Positions 31,915 to 42,903 of a DNA stretch of 64,000 nucleotides are shown piece by piece. The position numbers and the translations under genes are program-made. The stretch covers positions 738,084,950 through 738,148,949 of the forward strand of contig NC_064615.1 in assembly GCF_023898315.1 (NCBI RefSeq), read 5' to 3'. The DNA comes from Schistocerca nitens. Its lineage: Eukaryota > Arthropoda > Insecta > Orthoptera > Acrididae. The first letter of the stretch is position 1; every line of letters begins with the position of its first letter. Under the pieces are notes generated by a model, which saw nothing but the letters and a program-made list of their open reading frames with translations, was not told where the DNA came from and searched no databases.

Positions 31915-33400
31915 GAGGCGCTTGCTGATTGTGAGATATAAGATGTTTAAATACTGTGAACAGAGATACCAACGAGTGTGATAACATGCGAATCTAAACT
32001 GATAGGAACCATGGTTTGGTATCATAATAAATGGTTCGAAATTCCGTATATGGTATTAGGTATTATTAGATATTATTTGCCTATTGTAGTCTAGACTTCC
32101 TACTGTGACCTACGAACTGGATACCAGTACTACTTTACTATTTACTTTGCCCACTGTACAATACGAGTTAGGTAAATTCAGGATGGGAGAAAGCAAGTGG
32201 TCGAATAAACAAAAGAATCTTGCCGTCTAGGTAGAGCCTAGACTGGCTTTCAGAGTTACGTGACCACAGCTGCGAAAGTTTTCCCTATTCATTAATATGG
32301 AAGTTTGCAAAAATGGAGACATTTATGAAGTTTTCATGACTAATCTTCAAGATAAATATTTTGGTAAAGTGGTCAACAGTCTTGATGAAGGTTGAAGCAA
32401 TTGCCCAAACCTCGCCCAGAGAGTGTTCGAAGTGTTACCTTCAAAGAATCTTCATTTTCGATGCCGAGAGTGAGATAGATCAGAGCGTTCATTGTATCGT
32501 CCCACACTTCCCATTTCCATCAGTGTATTGTTTTGTGGCACCTTAAATCAACACTGCAGTTATATATCAATCTACGTTGGTGGGGGAGAGTCTTGGTTGC
32601 AGTGTGGTTTGCTGCAGGACCGTGGATAGTCTCTTGCCAATGGCACACGTACAGAGCGGGCGCATAAACCGACCGAAATAAAATAAATTAAAGATGGTTT
32701 AAGAATTAATCGGGAGAGGTAAGTGAGTTCTTCTACCCCTTGTGTTCCTACCGTCTGATTACGAGAAGAAGCCGCTTGCTCGGCCCGCTACAGTAAACAC
32801 ACTTTCGTCCAAGTAGCATCATAAGGAGATGACTAGAACCGAACGGACGTCCACCGATAACTTAGTTCACACGCCTGCTCCCTAAGCAGTTTTCTCATGT
32901 TCAGTAATTGGAGTTCTTGCTGCTACCTCGCTACAGAACTGAAGGATCTCGAGGGTGTGAAGGAGCGCTGAAGTAAATACCCTATTTGACTGAAGGCTCC
33001 CGATTTTTCCAAATTTATGCCGACTGAAAAAGAGGGTGAAAGGGATATGTAATTTTCTTGCCACTGCTCCTAAGTTTCGGATGACACGACCGGATGCGGA
33101 AATAAAAAAAATTCGAAAGTAAGTTGTTGTGGCTGATAGTGATTGTGACCATTGAAAGTTGTATTCTGTTCATCTTGGGAATATAATTTCATCAAATTAA
33201 AGATGAAAAAATTCGTTAAGGTCGAAAAAAGTGGAAGCAGACCATCAAATTTAGATATCTTGCCGACAGAAAACGCTAAAGCTGCCAAATATAGCTTCGA
33301 CGGCATTTTCGATGTGTTTGCTTCGCTGAAAGCAATGACATGCAAAGTAAAATTATAATAAAAACACAATTTCTGGAAAATAATATTTTTCCAGTTTTTT
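31915..33400. other. Intron 3 sequence, no gene recognised
   Basis: No family features in either strand. Confidence 0.55.
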
Positions 33401-33401
33401 C

Positions 33402-33915
33402 AAATCTACGTAGAAAAGATTGCGGAAATGTAATTTTTGGGGTGAGTAGCGTTGCGGTAAGAGCAGGGGGCACCTCGGTAAGGCTGATTTGCTACTATAT
33501 CCCCAAGTAAATTTTACCCAATTTATTCAAAATCAACGGCATCAGTACAAGCTGTTAAATTATAACCTTTTTCTCTTACATCTAATTAATAATTTATGAG
33601 GGGCAATTACAGTCTGTTCTTTGTCATACATCACACTTAGACCAAGCCATAAACAGTAACACATAGATTTTGTTTTACTTTCAGTTTCCTTAGAAAGTTT
33701 ATTTACTACAAAGATACATTTAATTTGTTATTTGCAATATTTTCACCAGGACAGTTCATTTAAGGAATATTTATCAATATTGCTTTATTTTAATTGTACC
33801 TACATATATTATTTCCTAAATCTACGTAGAAAAGATTGCGAGTATTATAATTTTTGGGGTGAGTGGTGTTGCGGTAGGAATTTATTCAAAATCAACGGCA
33901 TCAGTACAAGCTGTT
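33402..33915. repeat. Dispersed direct repeat pair
   Basis: Segments 33402-33458 plus 33520-33556 recur joined together at 33818-33915 (TCTACGTAGAAAAGATTGCG ... ATCAACGGCATCAGTACAAG). The second copy lacks the 61 bases between the two parts. Confidence 0.8.
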
Positions 33916-34145
33916 CAGTACGTATGCTCAGAACAGAAATTATTTTAGGCTATCTTTCTCTACAGATCTGCGGCAGCACTGTAGCTGATGTCAAGAGCGT
34001 ACCCTACCCAGGATCTTATCTAGATAAGGGTGAAGGAGGGTAAGGGGGTGAGGGGACATGTGCAATTTTTTATGTGAACGACAAAATAGTTTTGAGATTT
34101 CACAACAAATGGTTGTGGGTGCACTTACTACTGGTCTATAGTACA

Positions 34146-34343
34146 AAATGGTTCAAATGGCTCTGAGCACTATGGGACTCAACTGCTGAGGTCATTAGTC
34201 CCCTAGAACTTAGAACCAGTTAAACCTAACTAACCTAAGGACATCACAAACATCCATGCCCGAGGCAGGATTCGAACCTGCGACCGTAGCGGTCTTGCGG
34301 TTCCAGACTGCAGCGCCTTTAACCGCACGGCCACTTTGGCCGG
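34146..34343 (-). mobile_element. Dominant tRNA-derived SINE
   Basis: Minus strand; GGTCTATAGTACA duplicated at 34133-34145 and 34344-34356. Confidence 0.93.
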
Positions 34344-34417
34344 CGGTCTATAGTACATCACATGTTATGACTTTCTTAAACCTCATACTGCATTGATAGT
34401 ATGTCTTTCGGGGCAGG

Positions 34418-34592
34418 ATGCGAGGATAAAAACTGTAGAGGGAGACAGAGACGGGAATACATCCAGCAAATAATTGAGGGCGAAGGTTGCAAGTGTTACT
34501 CTGAGATAAAGAGGTTGGCGCAGGAGGGAAATTCGTGGCCCGCACATCAAACCAATAAGAAGACTGATGACCCCCCCATCCCCCCCCCCAAA
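34418..34592 (+). pseudogene. RTE-like LINE 3' terminal fragment
   Basis: Reads KNCRGRQRREYIQQIIEGEG and CYSEIKRLAQEGNSWP, the extreme C-terminus of the same LINE family as 30.5-31.9 kb. It then continues into C-rich and A-rich tails. Confidence 0.85.
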
Positions 34593-35019
34593 AAAAAAGT
34601 GCCAATTCAGTATGTGAAGCTGCCTTTTCCTACTCCTCGCTGGGTAATTCCTTGGCAGCTATGCAAAAAGTGGTATGCATTTTGGCAACAAAAATTTGTA
34701 GACGGCTGCATTACCATCATATTCGTGGCTCTTAGAAAAAAAATCAGTATTATTCAATTTTTTACACAGTACCCCTATACAAAACATGTGCTGCCAGGCC
34801 TTTGCTTACGAGGATCACACTTAATAGGCAGCTGACTAACACAGTCAGCGTTGGATAAACACGTCACTCTTTCTGACTCGACGTTTGGATTACTATAAAC
34901 TGTTACACAAGTCCCTCCCTCTATCCCCCCCCCCACCCCTCCTTTTGCTCCCAGCACTTTCACGTTTTCCCTTTATCGTTGCAGCTGGTTAATTCAGACA
35001 ACGCAAGCCAACAATAGTG

Positions 35020-35201
35020 GCCGGCCGGAGTGGCCGAGCGGTTCTAGGCGCTACAGTCTGGAACCGCGCGACCGCTACGGTCGCAGGTTCGAATCCTGCC
35101 GCTGGCATGGATGTGTGTGATGTCCTTAGGTTAGTTAGGTTTAAGTAGTTCTAAGTTCTAGGGACTGATGACCACAGCAGTTAAGTCCCATAGTGCTCAG
35201 A
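35020..35201 (+). mobile_element. Dominant tRNA-derived SINE, plus strand
   Basis: GCCAACAATAGTG duplicated at 35007-35019 and 35202-35214. Clean A and B boxes; slightly shortened 3' end. Confidence 0.93.
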
Positions 35202-35280
35202 GCCAACAATAGTGAAGAACTGAAAGCTTGCTTTGTAGTGGCTTAAATGCAAATGCCCAGAATGTTTCACGCTAACACAT

Positions 35281-37612
35281 GCATAATCTACATATATATC
35301 CTGCGAACTGCTGTGAAGTGCATGGCAGAGGGTAAGTCCCATTATATCAGTTAATAGGGCTTTTCTGCGTTCCATTCACCAAAGGACTGTGGGAAGAATG
35401 ATTGTTTAAATGCCTCTGTGTGTACTGTAACTAATCTTGTCTTCGCGATCCCTATGGGCGCGATATTAGGGGGTTGTCGTATATTCCTAGAGTACGCTAT
35501 TCATTGAAACCCGGTTCTTGAAACTTTGTTGATAGACTTTCTCGGGATAGTTTCTGCCTGTCTTCAAGAGAGTGCCAGCTCCGTTCTTTCATCATCTCTG
35601 TGACATTGTCTCGCGTCAAACCTGTGACCATTCGTACTGTCCTTCCATGTACACTTACAGAGTACCCTGTTGGTCCTATTTGGTACAGACCCCACATATT
35701 GAGCAATATTCTAGGTGGATCAAACGAGTGACTCGTAAACAATCTCCTTTGTAGACTGATTAAGTTTACCTAGTATTCTACCAATAAACCTAAGTTTGCT
35801 ACCTGCTGTACCCACGACTGGGAACCTATGTGATCGTTTCATTTCATGTCCCTACTACATATTTCACCCAGGTATTAGCATGGGTTTACCAATTCCAACT
35901 GTGACTCACTGACATTATGTTCACAGGACACTTGGTTTTTTTCGTTATGTGAAGTACACAACGGTACATGTCTGAGTGTATGAAGGAAGTTGCCTATATC
36001 TGCACCACTTTGAAATCCTTTCAAGGTCTGATAGAATATTTGTGCAGCTTTGTTTGCACTGTACTTCATTGTAGATAACTGCATCATCTGCGAAAAGTCT
36101 GATGTTTTTATTAATATTGTCCGCAAAATCATTAATATACAACATTAACAGCAAGGGACCCAACACACTTCGCTGCAGTAAACCCGAGGGTACTTCTACA
36201 CTTGTCAGTGACTTTTCATCTGCGTCCTCACTACTAAAAAATCCTCACTTCAGTCACAAATTTTTCCTGATACTCCATACGATTATACTTTTGATAATAA
36301 CCATAGGTGTGATACTGAGTAAAATGCTTTTCGGAAATGGAGAATAGCTGGCTGCCTTGATATTTGTCTTTCAGGATGCCATGTGAGATAACTGCGAGGT
36401 GGGTTTGACATGACCTATGTTTTCGAAATCCATGCTGGTTGGTATGAAGAAGGTCGTTCTGTTCGAGATATCTCATTATGTTCGAGCTCAGTATATGTTC
36501 CAAGACTCTACAGTAAATGTATGTCATCGATATTGGACGGTAGTTTTGTGGATCACTTCTGCTGCCCTTCTCGTAGACAGGTGTGACCTGTACTTTCTTC
36601 CAATTACTAGACACGGTTTTTTGTCCAAGGGATATACGTCAGATCATAGTTAACAGAGGGACTAATTCACCTGCAAATTTGGTATAGATCTGACAGGTAT
36701 ACCATTGGGCACTGGGGTTTTGCTCGGTTTTAACGATTTTAGCTGTTTCTCAGCGTCACTGACACTAATTTTTATTTCGTTCATATTTTCGATGGAACGA
36801 GTCTTAAATTGGAGGATTACTCCTGCGTTTTTCTTCGTAACGAACGTTTGAAAACAGAGTTAAGCATTCCAGGGTTTTGCCTGCTACTCTCAGTTTCAGT
36901 TCCTGTCTCGCCAGGTTAGTGACTGGACTTAGTTTTGCGCAACTAACATCCTTTACAAATGACGAGAATTTCTTTGGGTTTCGTGAAAGGTGTTTCGACG
37001 GTATTCTGCTAAGGCAGTCATCGAATGCTTCAAGCATTGCTCTCTTGACTTCCGAATGCGTTTCATTCAGCATCCCTTTATCCATAGCCCTATGCTTTGT
37101 TGTATACCTGTTATCTAACAGTCTCAAGTTCTTTAGAAGTTCCTTTACTGTAAGTGTACACCGTGGAGGACCTCTCCCGTCATGGACTGTTCTACTGGAC
37201 ACATATCTATCCATGCATGGTCAACTATTCTTCTAAACTTGAGCCTTTAGTTCCTCTACATGCTTCTCTCCTGACGTCAGACTTTCAATTTTGTGTCAGT
37301 CCTTGGTAATGAGTCTTCCCCAAACAATCTCACTTGCAGCTTCAATTTCTATTCCGGTGAATTTGAGTTTCTTGTGTACCGCGACAAATAAACCACCTCC
37401 ATCACTCATTTCACTATCCTTTCGGTATACGCTTACATTTTCCCCAAAGATCTTATTACTGTCGACAACTTCAGGTTTTAACCAGCTTTCTGTGTCTAGT
37501 GTTATGTGACCTACTGCGCTTTTTAGGAGCACATCAAACTCTGTCACTTTGTTGCGAACGTTTCGGTAGTTAACCACAAGGATTTTAATAGTCTCGTCTA
37601 CAGGAGGCATTT
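35281..37612 (-). pseudogene. Jockey/CR1-like LINE ORF2, endonuclease plus reverse transcriptase
   Basis: Minus-strand order: endonuclease start ILVVNYRNVRNKVTEFDVLL (37.6 kb) with SDGGGLFVAVHKKL, a linker (37.2-36.8 kb), RT motif DPQNYRPISM near 36.56 kb, then HGFRKHRSCQTHL, LLLMLYINDFADN and FADDAVIYNE near 36.1 kb, and a C-terminal region to 35.5 kb. The 3' end carries the CTACATATATATCC-type tail near 35.29 kb. Several frameshifts and stops make it inactive. Nearly full length for ORF2. Confidence 0.8.
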
Positions 37613-37705
37613 CTTAGGATCTTAAATTGTTAATTCCGGGCTTCATGCAGCTGTCGTTAACTTACTGGACGTAGAGTTGCATAATCTAAAAACCCCTTGT
37701 GTTCA

Positions 37706-37910
37706 GCCGGCCGGTGTGGCCGAGCGGTTCTAGACGCTTCAGTCTGGAACCTCGCGACTGCTACGGTCGCAGGTTCGAATCCTGCCTCGGGCATGGATGT
37801 GTGTGATGTCCTTAGGTTAGTTAGGTTTAAATAACTCTAAGTTCTACGGGACTGATGACCTCAGATGTTAAGTCCCATAGTACTCAGAGCCATTTTAACC
37901 ATTTTTTGAA
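37706..37910 (+). mobile_element. Dominant tRNA-derived SINE, plus strand
   Basis: CCTTGTGTTCA flanks it at 37695-37705 and 37911-37921. Full length, ending AACCATTTTTTGAA. Confidence 0.92.
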
Positions 37911-37921
37911 CCTTGTGTTCA

Positions 37922-38467
37922 CCTCACCCACAGCCAGCTGCCTGACTAGCTACCACTATTGTGCAGTGCACACCCGCGTGGTTTAGTGAGGCCCTACAAC
38001 TCTCAACCCGACGGCACAAGTCTGTGTAGTCACAGGTGTCACTGATGGCATCATGGGATTAAGTATTTCATTTAATTAACTGTAAAGATTTTACCATGAT
38101 ATGTTGAGGTCAGCAAAGCGTAGTGGTAGCCATACTGAATGATTCTAGCAATAGATTGTAAACCGAAAATTCGCCAGTCGATTGATTGATTTTTATTTGG
38201 TCCTATTTGATTACATTATATACACAACCTTCACCTGTACTATATGGCAAGTCAACTTGATCTAATGTCTTAAAGTATTTGGCCTACGTATTGCTATATA
38301 GAACATCAAACTATCAAACATGATTGTAATGTTGCTCAGATTTTTTCTATCAATTTATATTTAGATCTTGAAGTTGTTTGCATACTCTTTAACTCAGTTA
38401 ACTACTGAGCAGGCACACAAAAGCATATGATGTATACAATATTTTCAGGTGATTACAATACATTCCT
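37922..38467. other. Intron 3 sequence, no gene recognised
   Basis: Nothing recognised before the gypsy-like LTR. Confidence 0.5.
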
Positions 38468-38920
38468 ACTGGTTGTGGCAGTGATACGTTTTTGAACTTG
38501 GTGCCGAGAGAATATCGAGACATAGAGTTCAATTAGTTCAAATGGCTCTGAGCACTATGGGACTTAACATCTGAGGTCATCAGTCCCCTAGAACTTAGAA
38601 CTACCTAAACCTAACTAACCTAAGATCATCACATATCCGTGCCCGAGGCAGGATTCGAACCTGCGACCGTAGCGGTCGCGCGGTTCCAGACTGAAGCGCC
38701 TAGAACCGCTCGGCCACACCGGCCGGCTCGAGACATAGATGTGAACTCTCTGGCATGTTTAGTTTTGTTATCTTTGCCATAATAATTTAAGTTCAGTGCG
38801 TTAACTTTCAGTTCCTTTTATCGAATGTTCTTGTTGTCATTCATGAAGAATAAAAGCCTAATTCTTTAAGTTCTAAAGCTATGTACAATTATTAAGTGGA
38901 AAAATTAAGCGGCCACATAT
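38468..38920 (+). repeat. 5' LTR of gypsy-like element, split by a SINE
   Basis: Aligns by eye with the 3' LTR at 53192-53440. Contains ATGAAGAATAAAAG (polyadenylation-signal context) and is interrupted at 38527-38727. Followed by TTTTGTGTCCCCGTC, a plausible primer-binding region. Confidence 0.65.
38527..38727 (-). mobile_element. Dominant tRNA-derived SINE inside the LTR
   Basis: TCGAGACATAGA duplicated at 38515-38526 and 38728-38739, bases that belong to the LTR. Confidence 0.93.
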
Positions 38921-39133
38921 TTTGTGTCCCCGTCTATGAACTTTAGTACCTTCCCACCAACGGCATTTTCGATAAACGGCGGAAATACGCAAGGAGCAAA
39001 TGAACGACAACGGCATATTATGCCATTTCATCGTAGACAAATTAGCAAACTGCGTGATTACATTAGCATTTTGGAGCTTATTGTTCCATCAAATACGAGC
39101 ATGAAGCTCACGTAGTGCAACAAAAGCGGTGTA

Positions 39134-40446
39134 CGAGGTGCGGCTAGAAAAAAACCGGACTGATGGTGGAAAAAACATTTATTTACAATTATTTACAATT
39201 TCATGTTATCTCCTTCAATGTACTCTCCTCCTCGGTCTCTACACCGCTCCGTACGAATTTTCCACTGTTCATAGCAATGCTGCAGATCATTTTCGGTAAG
39301 TCCATACATTACTTCCGTCGCTTTTTCTTTTACTGCTTCAACAGTCTCAAATCTAGTTCCTTTCAAAACTGACTTTAGGCAAAAGAAAAAAGTCACAGGG
39401 GGCCAAATCAGGTGAGTAGGGTGGATGATCTAAGATGGGAATGTTGTGTTTTGCCAAAAACGTCTTCACTGACAACGCACTGTGAGCTGGGGCATTGTCT
39501 TGGTGAAGGATCCATGACTTTTTTCTCCACAAATCGTTCCGTTTTCTCCGTACTCGCTCACGTAGGGTAGCCAGGACGCTAATGTAGTAATGCTGATTCA
39601 CTGTTTGTCCCTCTGGTACCCAATCAATGTGCACAATCCCTTTGATGTCAAAAAAAAAACAATCATCATTGCCTTGAATTTCGATTTTGACATTCGTGCT
39701 TTTTTTTGTCGTGGAGAACCAGGAGTTTTTCAATGCATCGATTGGCGTTTAGTTTCGGGATCGTAAGTAAAAAACCACGATTCATCGCAAGTAATAACAT
39801 TTTGTAAGAAGGTGGGATCACTTTCAATGTTTTCCAGGATGTCAGAACAAATCATTCTTCAGCGTTCCTTCTGTTCAATTGTGAGACACTTTGGAACCAT
39901 TTTTGAACACACGTTGTTCATGTTGAAACTTTCATGAAGAATCTGCCTAACACTTTCCTTGTCAACTCCTGTTAACTCAGACACTGCTCTGATTGTTAAA
40001 CGGCGATCTTGTCGAACAAGTTTACCGATTTTTTCAATGTTTGCATCAGTTTTTGCTGACAATGGTCTGCCAGTGCGAGTGTCATCACTGGTGTCTTCGC
40101 GGCCATCTTTAAATCGTTTAAACCACTCAAACACTTGTGTTCGCGATAAACAATCATCGCCGTACACTTGTTGTAACATTACAAACGTTTCACTTGCAGA
40201 TTTTCCTAGTTTGAAACAAAATTTGATGTTAACACGCTGTTCTTCTGTACACTCAACATTTTCCGACGCACAGACAAAACGTCAACTACTTAAAACAGAC
40301 GCCACGGGCAGACTGAGTGCAGGAGGCAGATGAAACTCGAGCAGTAGGCGGAGCGAGAGTCACGTGACAGGCCACGCGACTTTCAGCCTTATTGCATTCG
40401 TTTTTTTCACCAGTACTAGTCCGGTTTTTTTTCTAGCCACACCTCG
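39134..40446 (-). mobile_element. Mariner element, 1313 bases
   Basis: Termini CGAGGTGCGGCTAGAAAAAA and its complement lie beside TA at 39132-39133 and 40447-40448. One nearly complete transposase lies on the minus strand. Inserted into gag of the gypsy-like element. Confidence 0.93.
39193..40260 (-). pseudogene. Mariner transposase (DD34D), lightly damaged
   Basis: The minus strand from about 40260 reads ECTEEQRVNIKFCFKLGKSA, then LSRTQVFEWFKRFKDGRED and an ELTGVDKESVRQILHE helix-turn-helix. The first catalytic block is CDESWFFTYDPETKRQS near 39790, the second HQDNAPAHS near 39480 and the third SPDLAPCDFF, with 34 residues between the last two aspartates. Damage seen: TGA after KER at about 39859, TGA after QSMH near 39734, and a frameshift in the poly-A-rich KKK stretch, plus changes in the last 60 codons. 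All three aspartates survive. Confidence 0.88.
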
Positions 40447-41220
40447 TAAATTCTGCAACGCCAACATATCACAGCACAATGAAATTTCTGCCGAGACAGA
40501 AGATGTTAAACCAAACACTAAGACTCTATCGGCTCAGATAAATACTCTCGGCTTGCAACCGTGTGTAACAACGAATTGTATAGCGGAGCCGTGACCATAG
40601 TTCGAAGCAACGAGATACAGGTCCACCACTTGCAGCAGTTCGTCGACGCCGCGCTTGCAGTTACTGCTTACTGACAGAATTTAATGCCACCCAGCAACAA
40701 CCGTTGTTTGCGTTAGGGGAGAACATAGTTCGGTAGCAACTAAAGTGCGCGTCATATATCTTGGCGGCCGAGTTTAGGTTCGTTCTGCGCATCTGACGTC
40801 AAAACATACAGTCAGCCAATGAACAGAGAACGACGTTGCCAGATCTCAACTGTAGTACAGAGCACGGACGAGTGTCTTCAGTTTTAGAAACGTTCAGTCA
40901 TAAATAAAGTAATAGAACAAAAGCAATGTCTTGATAGCAGACTTTGTTTTTTGAAAGTTTGGAAAAACCATTCTTTATGCCAATTGCTTCATTTTCTATT
41001 AATTAATTAAACCAAACAAGCAATAAGACTCTTAATTCAGGCGATAGCAAGGAAAGGTGTTTGTATCAATTTCACGAACCGCTTTTTCGCAATAAAGAAC
41101 AGCGGTAATTGTTTATTTCCTATTGTACTTCGACGAAGTGCGAGTAATTCATAGGCATACCAACAGTGTTTGTCGGAATTTTGCGTGACATGTTAGACTC
41201 CTTATGGAGAAGTATTGCAG

Positions 41221-41290
41221 GACGAGCTGCGTTAGCGTAATGGATAAGGCGTTGGATTAGAAGGCGATAGGTAACGAGTTTAATCCTGGT
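41221..41290 (+). repeat. tRNA-Arg-like pseudogene or SINE head
   Basis: TAGCGTAATGGATAAGGCGT and GAGTTTAATCC resemble the D-arm/A box and T-arm/B box of arginine tRNAs. The stems are not intact, so I do not call a functional tRNA. Confidence 0.45.
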
Positions 41291-41397
41291 GCGATGCTAA
41301 ATAATTTTTTTATTTTAAAACAATATCGAAGTGTCTTACTTCACGAATTTTATTCGTTTGAATGCAGTTTTTTGAAATTTCTAGTGCTTTGTCTCTT

Positions 41398-42134
41398 CAT
41401 TAACCCTTTCGCTGCTGCAGTCACGTGCTTCCCGCATTCCGCGCTGTCCGCGATTTTGTCATCACTGCACTGCTCGCCTGTGCAGACACATGGTGTTTCC
41501 GCTTCTTTGACACACTTATCATTCGATTTCACAAAAACTATTTGGCCCAAAAATTAGATTTTTACACATCTTCTTGACTGATACCTTCCCCCCATAAATG
41601 ACTTAATTTTGTTTCGATGTTCAACCCAGTTATTGTGCAGCATTAAATGTAGTAAACCATTGCACGAAATTTTGAAGAGTTTGCAGAGGTAAAAGTCCAT
41701 AGCATATACTTTCCGTATGGTCGATTTTAGTTGCCACAATGTTGAGAATGAAATGTGGACAAGGTACCTAAATTTCATATAAAATTTACTGTATAACAAT
41801 ATCTCATTTAATTTAAGTACCACATAGGTGTCGTATGTAATATTGAGAAATATTCCGTCTTTCGCGACTGTAATAAACGTTTTATTTACACCGGGCGCGT
41901 TTGGCTTTATTTTAAAGCACTTCAGTCAGTCAAAGGAAGTGGGGGGAAGGTGTCAGTCAAGAAGATGTGTAAAAATCTAATTTTTGGGCCAAATAGTTGT
42001 TGTGGAATCGAATGATAAGTGTGTCAAAGCAGTCGGAAACACCATGTGTCAGCACAGGCGATCGGTGCAGTGACAAAATCGCGCACAGCGCGGAATGTGG
42101 GGAGCACGTCTCTGTAGCAGCGAAAGGGTTAATG
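41398..42134. repeat. Large inverted repeat
   Basis: Arms of about 195 bases (41398-41593, 41941-42134) start CATTAACCCTTTCGCTG and pair through GGCCCAAAAATTAGATTTTT. Spacer about 350 bases. Confidence 0.88.
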
Positions 42135-42319
42135 CGGCCGCGGTGGCTTTACTTCATAAACTGCGCGCTCCCCCCTAAACGTAAGCTTGCGAACTATACT
42201 GTACTATGGCGCTGTTTCTCTTGGCGCGTGCGTCGTGTGCAACTGGCAACGCAGCAATCTCCCGCGTCTGGGCGGGCATGCGCGAGCCGCCAAGATAAAA
42301 GAATTCAACTATAGTGATC

Positions 42320-42903
42320 AACTACCGTAGACAATTCAACTTGGTGATAAGCAATCTGAACCAAAAAGCCACAACACTGGTATCCGACATTATAGTCCAC
42401 CCACCGCCAGACGGAGCTTGAAACAAAATAAAAGAAGAGCTAATATGTCGCTGTACAAACTCAACCGATCTCATGGTTGGGTACGTACTATATCAAGAGA
42501 AAAGACGTGACAAGACCCCATCAGAGTTCAGGCGACATCCAAGATTAGTGAACAGCTCCACCATGTCCAATGGTTTGTCACTACATGTTTGGCAATTACA
42601 ACTGCCGGCACAAGTACGGACGGCGTTGGAAGTATACGACTATAAGTCACCCAACAAATCACTTCAGGTCGCCAATAGCATTGCCCGCAGCAATTGCCGT
42701 GACATAAGCGGACAGTCCCAGCCGAGTTCACCTGAGGCGACTCTGGACAACGCGGCCGTCACGTCATGATGCCTGTCGAGCGTCTACAAGGAAATTTGAA
42801 GCTTAAGAACCACTGGGGAAGTGCTGCAGCAACGACAAGGAGAAAATAATCGAACACAGGAACTGCGGAAGACCTTCCGTGAGGAATGCTGGTACCTCAA
42901 ATA
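42320..42903 (+). pseudogene. Gypsy-like gag, C-terminal part
   Basis: Frames give QFNLVISNLNQKATTLVSDI, KIKEELICRCTNSTD, PSEFRRHPRLVNSS and LQLPAQVRTALEVYD, characteristic of gypsy-group gag. The zinc-knuckle start CWYLK is cut by the Tc1-like element; FGQHV follows on its far side at 44328. Confidence 0.75.

Larger units (their letters stand above)
40758..42296. mobile_element. Foldback-type insertion in gag, boundaries tentative
   Basis: Short outer termini ATCTTGGCGGC (40758) and its complement (42286-42296). Inside are inner arms at 41398-41593 and 41941-42134, and a tRNA-like stretch at 41221-41290. No coding potential. Gag sequence resumes directly after it (QFNLVISNLNQKATTLVSDI). Confidence 0.5.
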
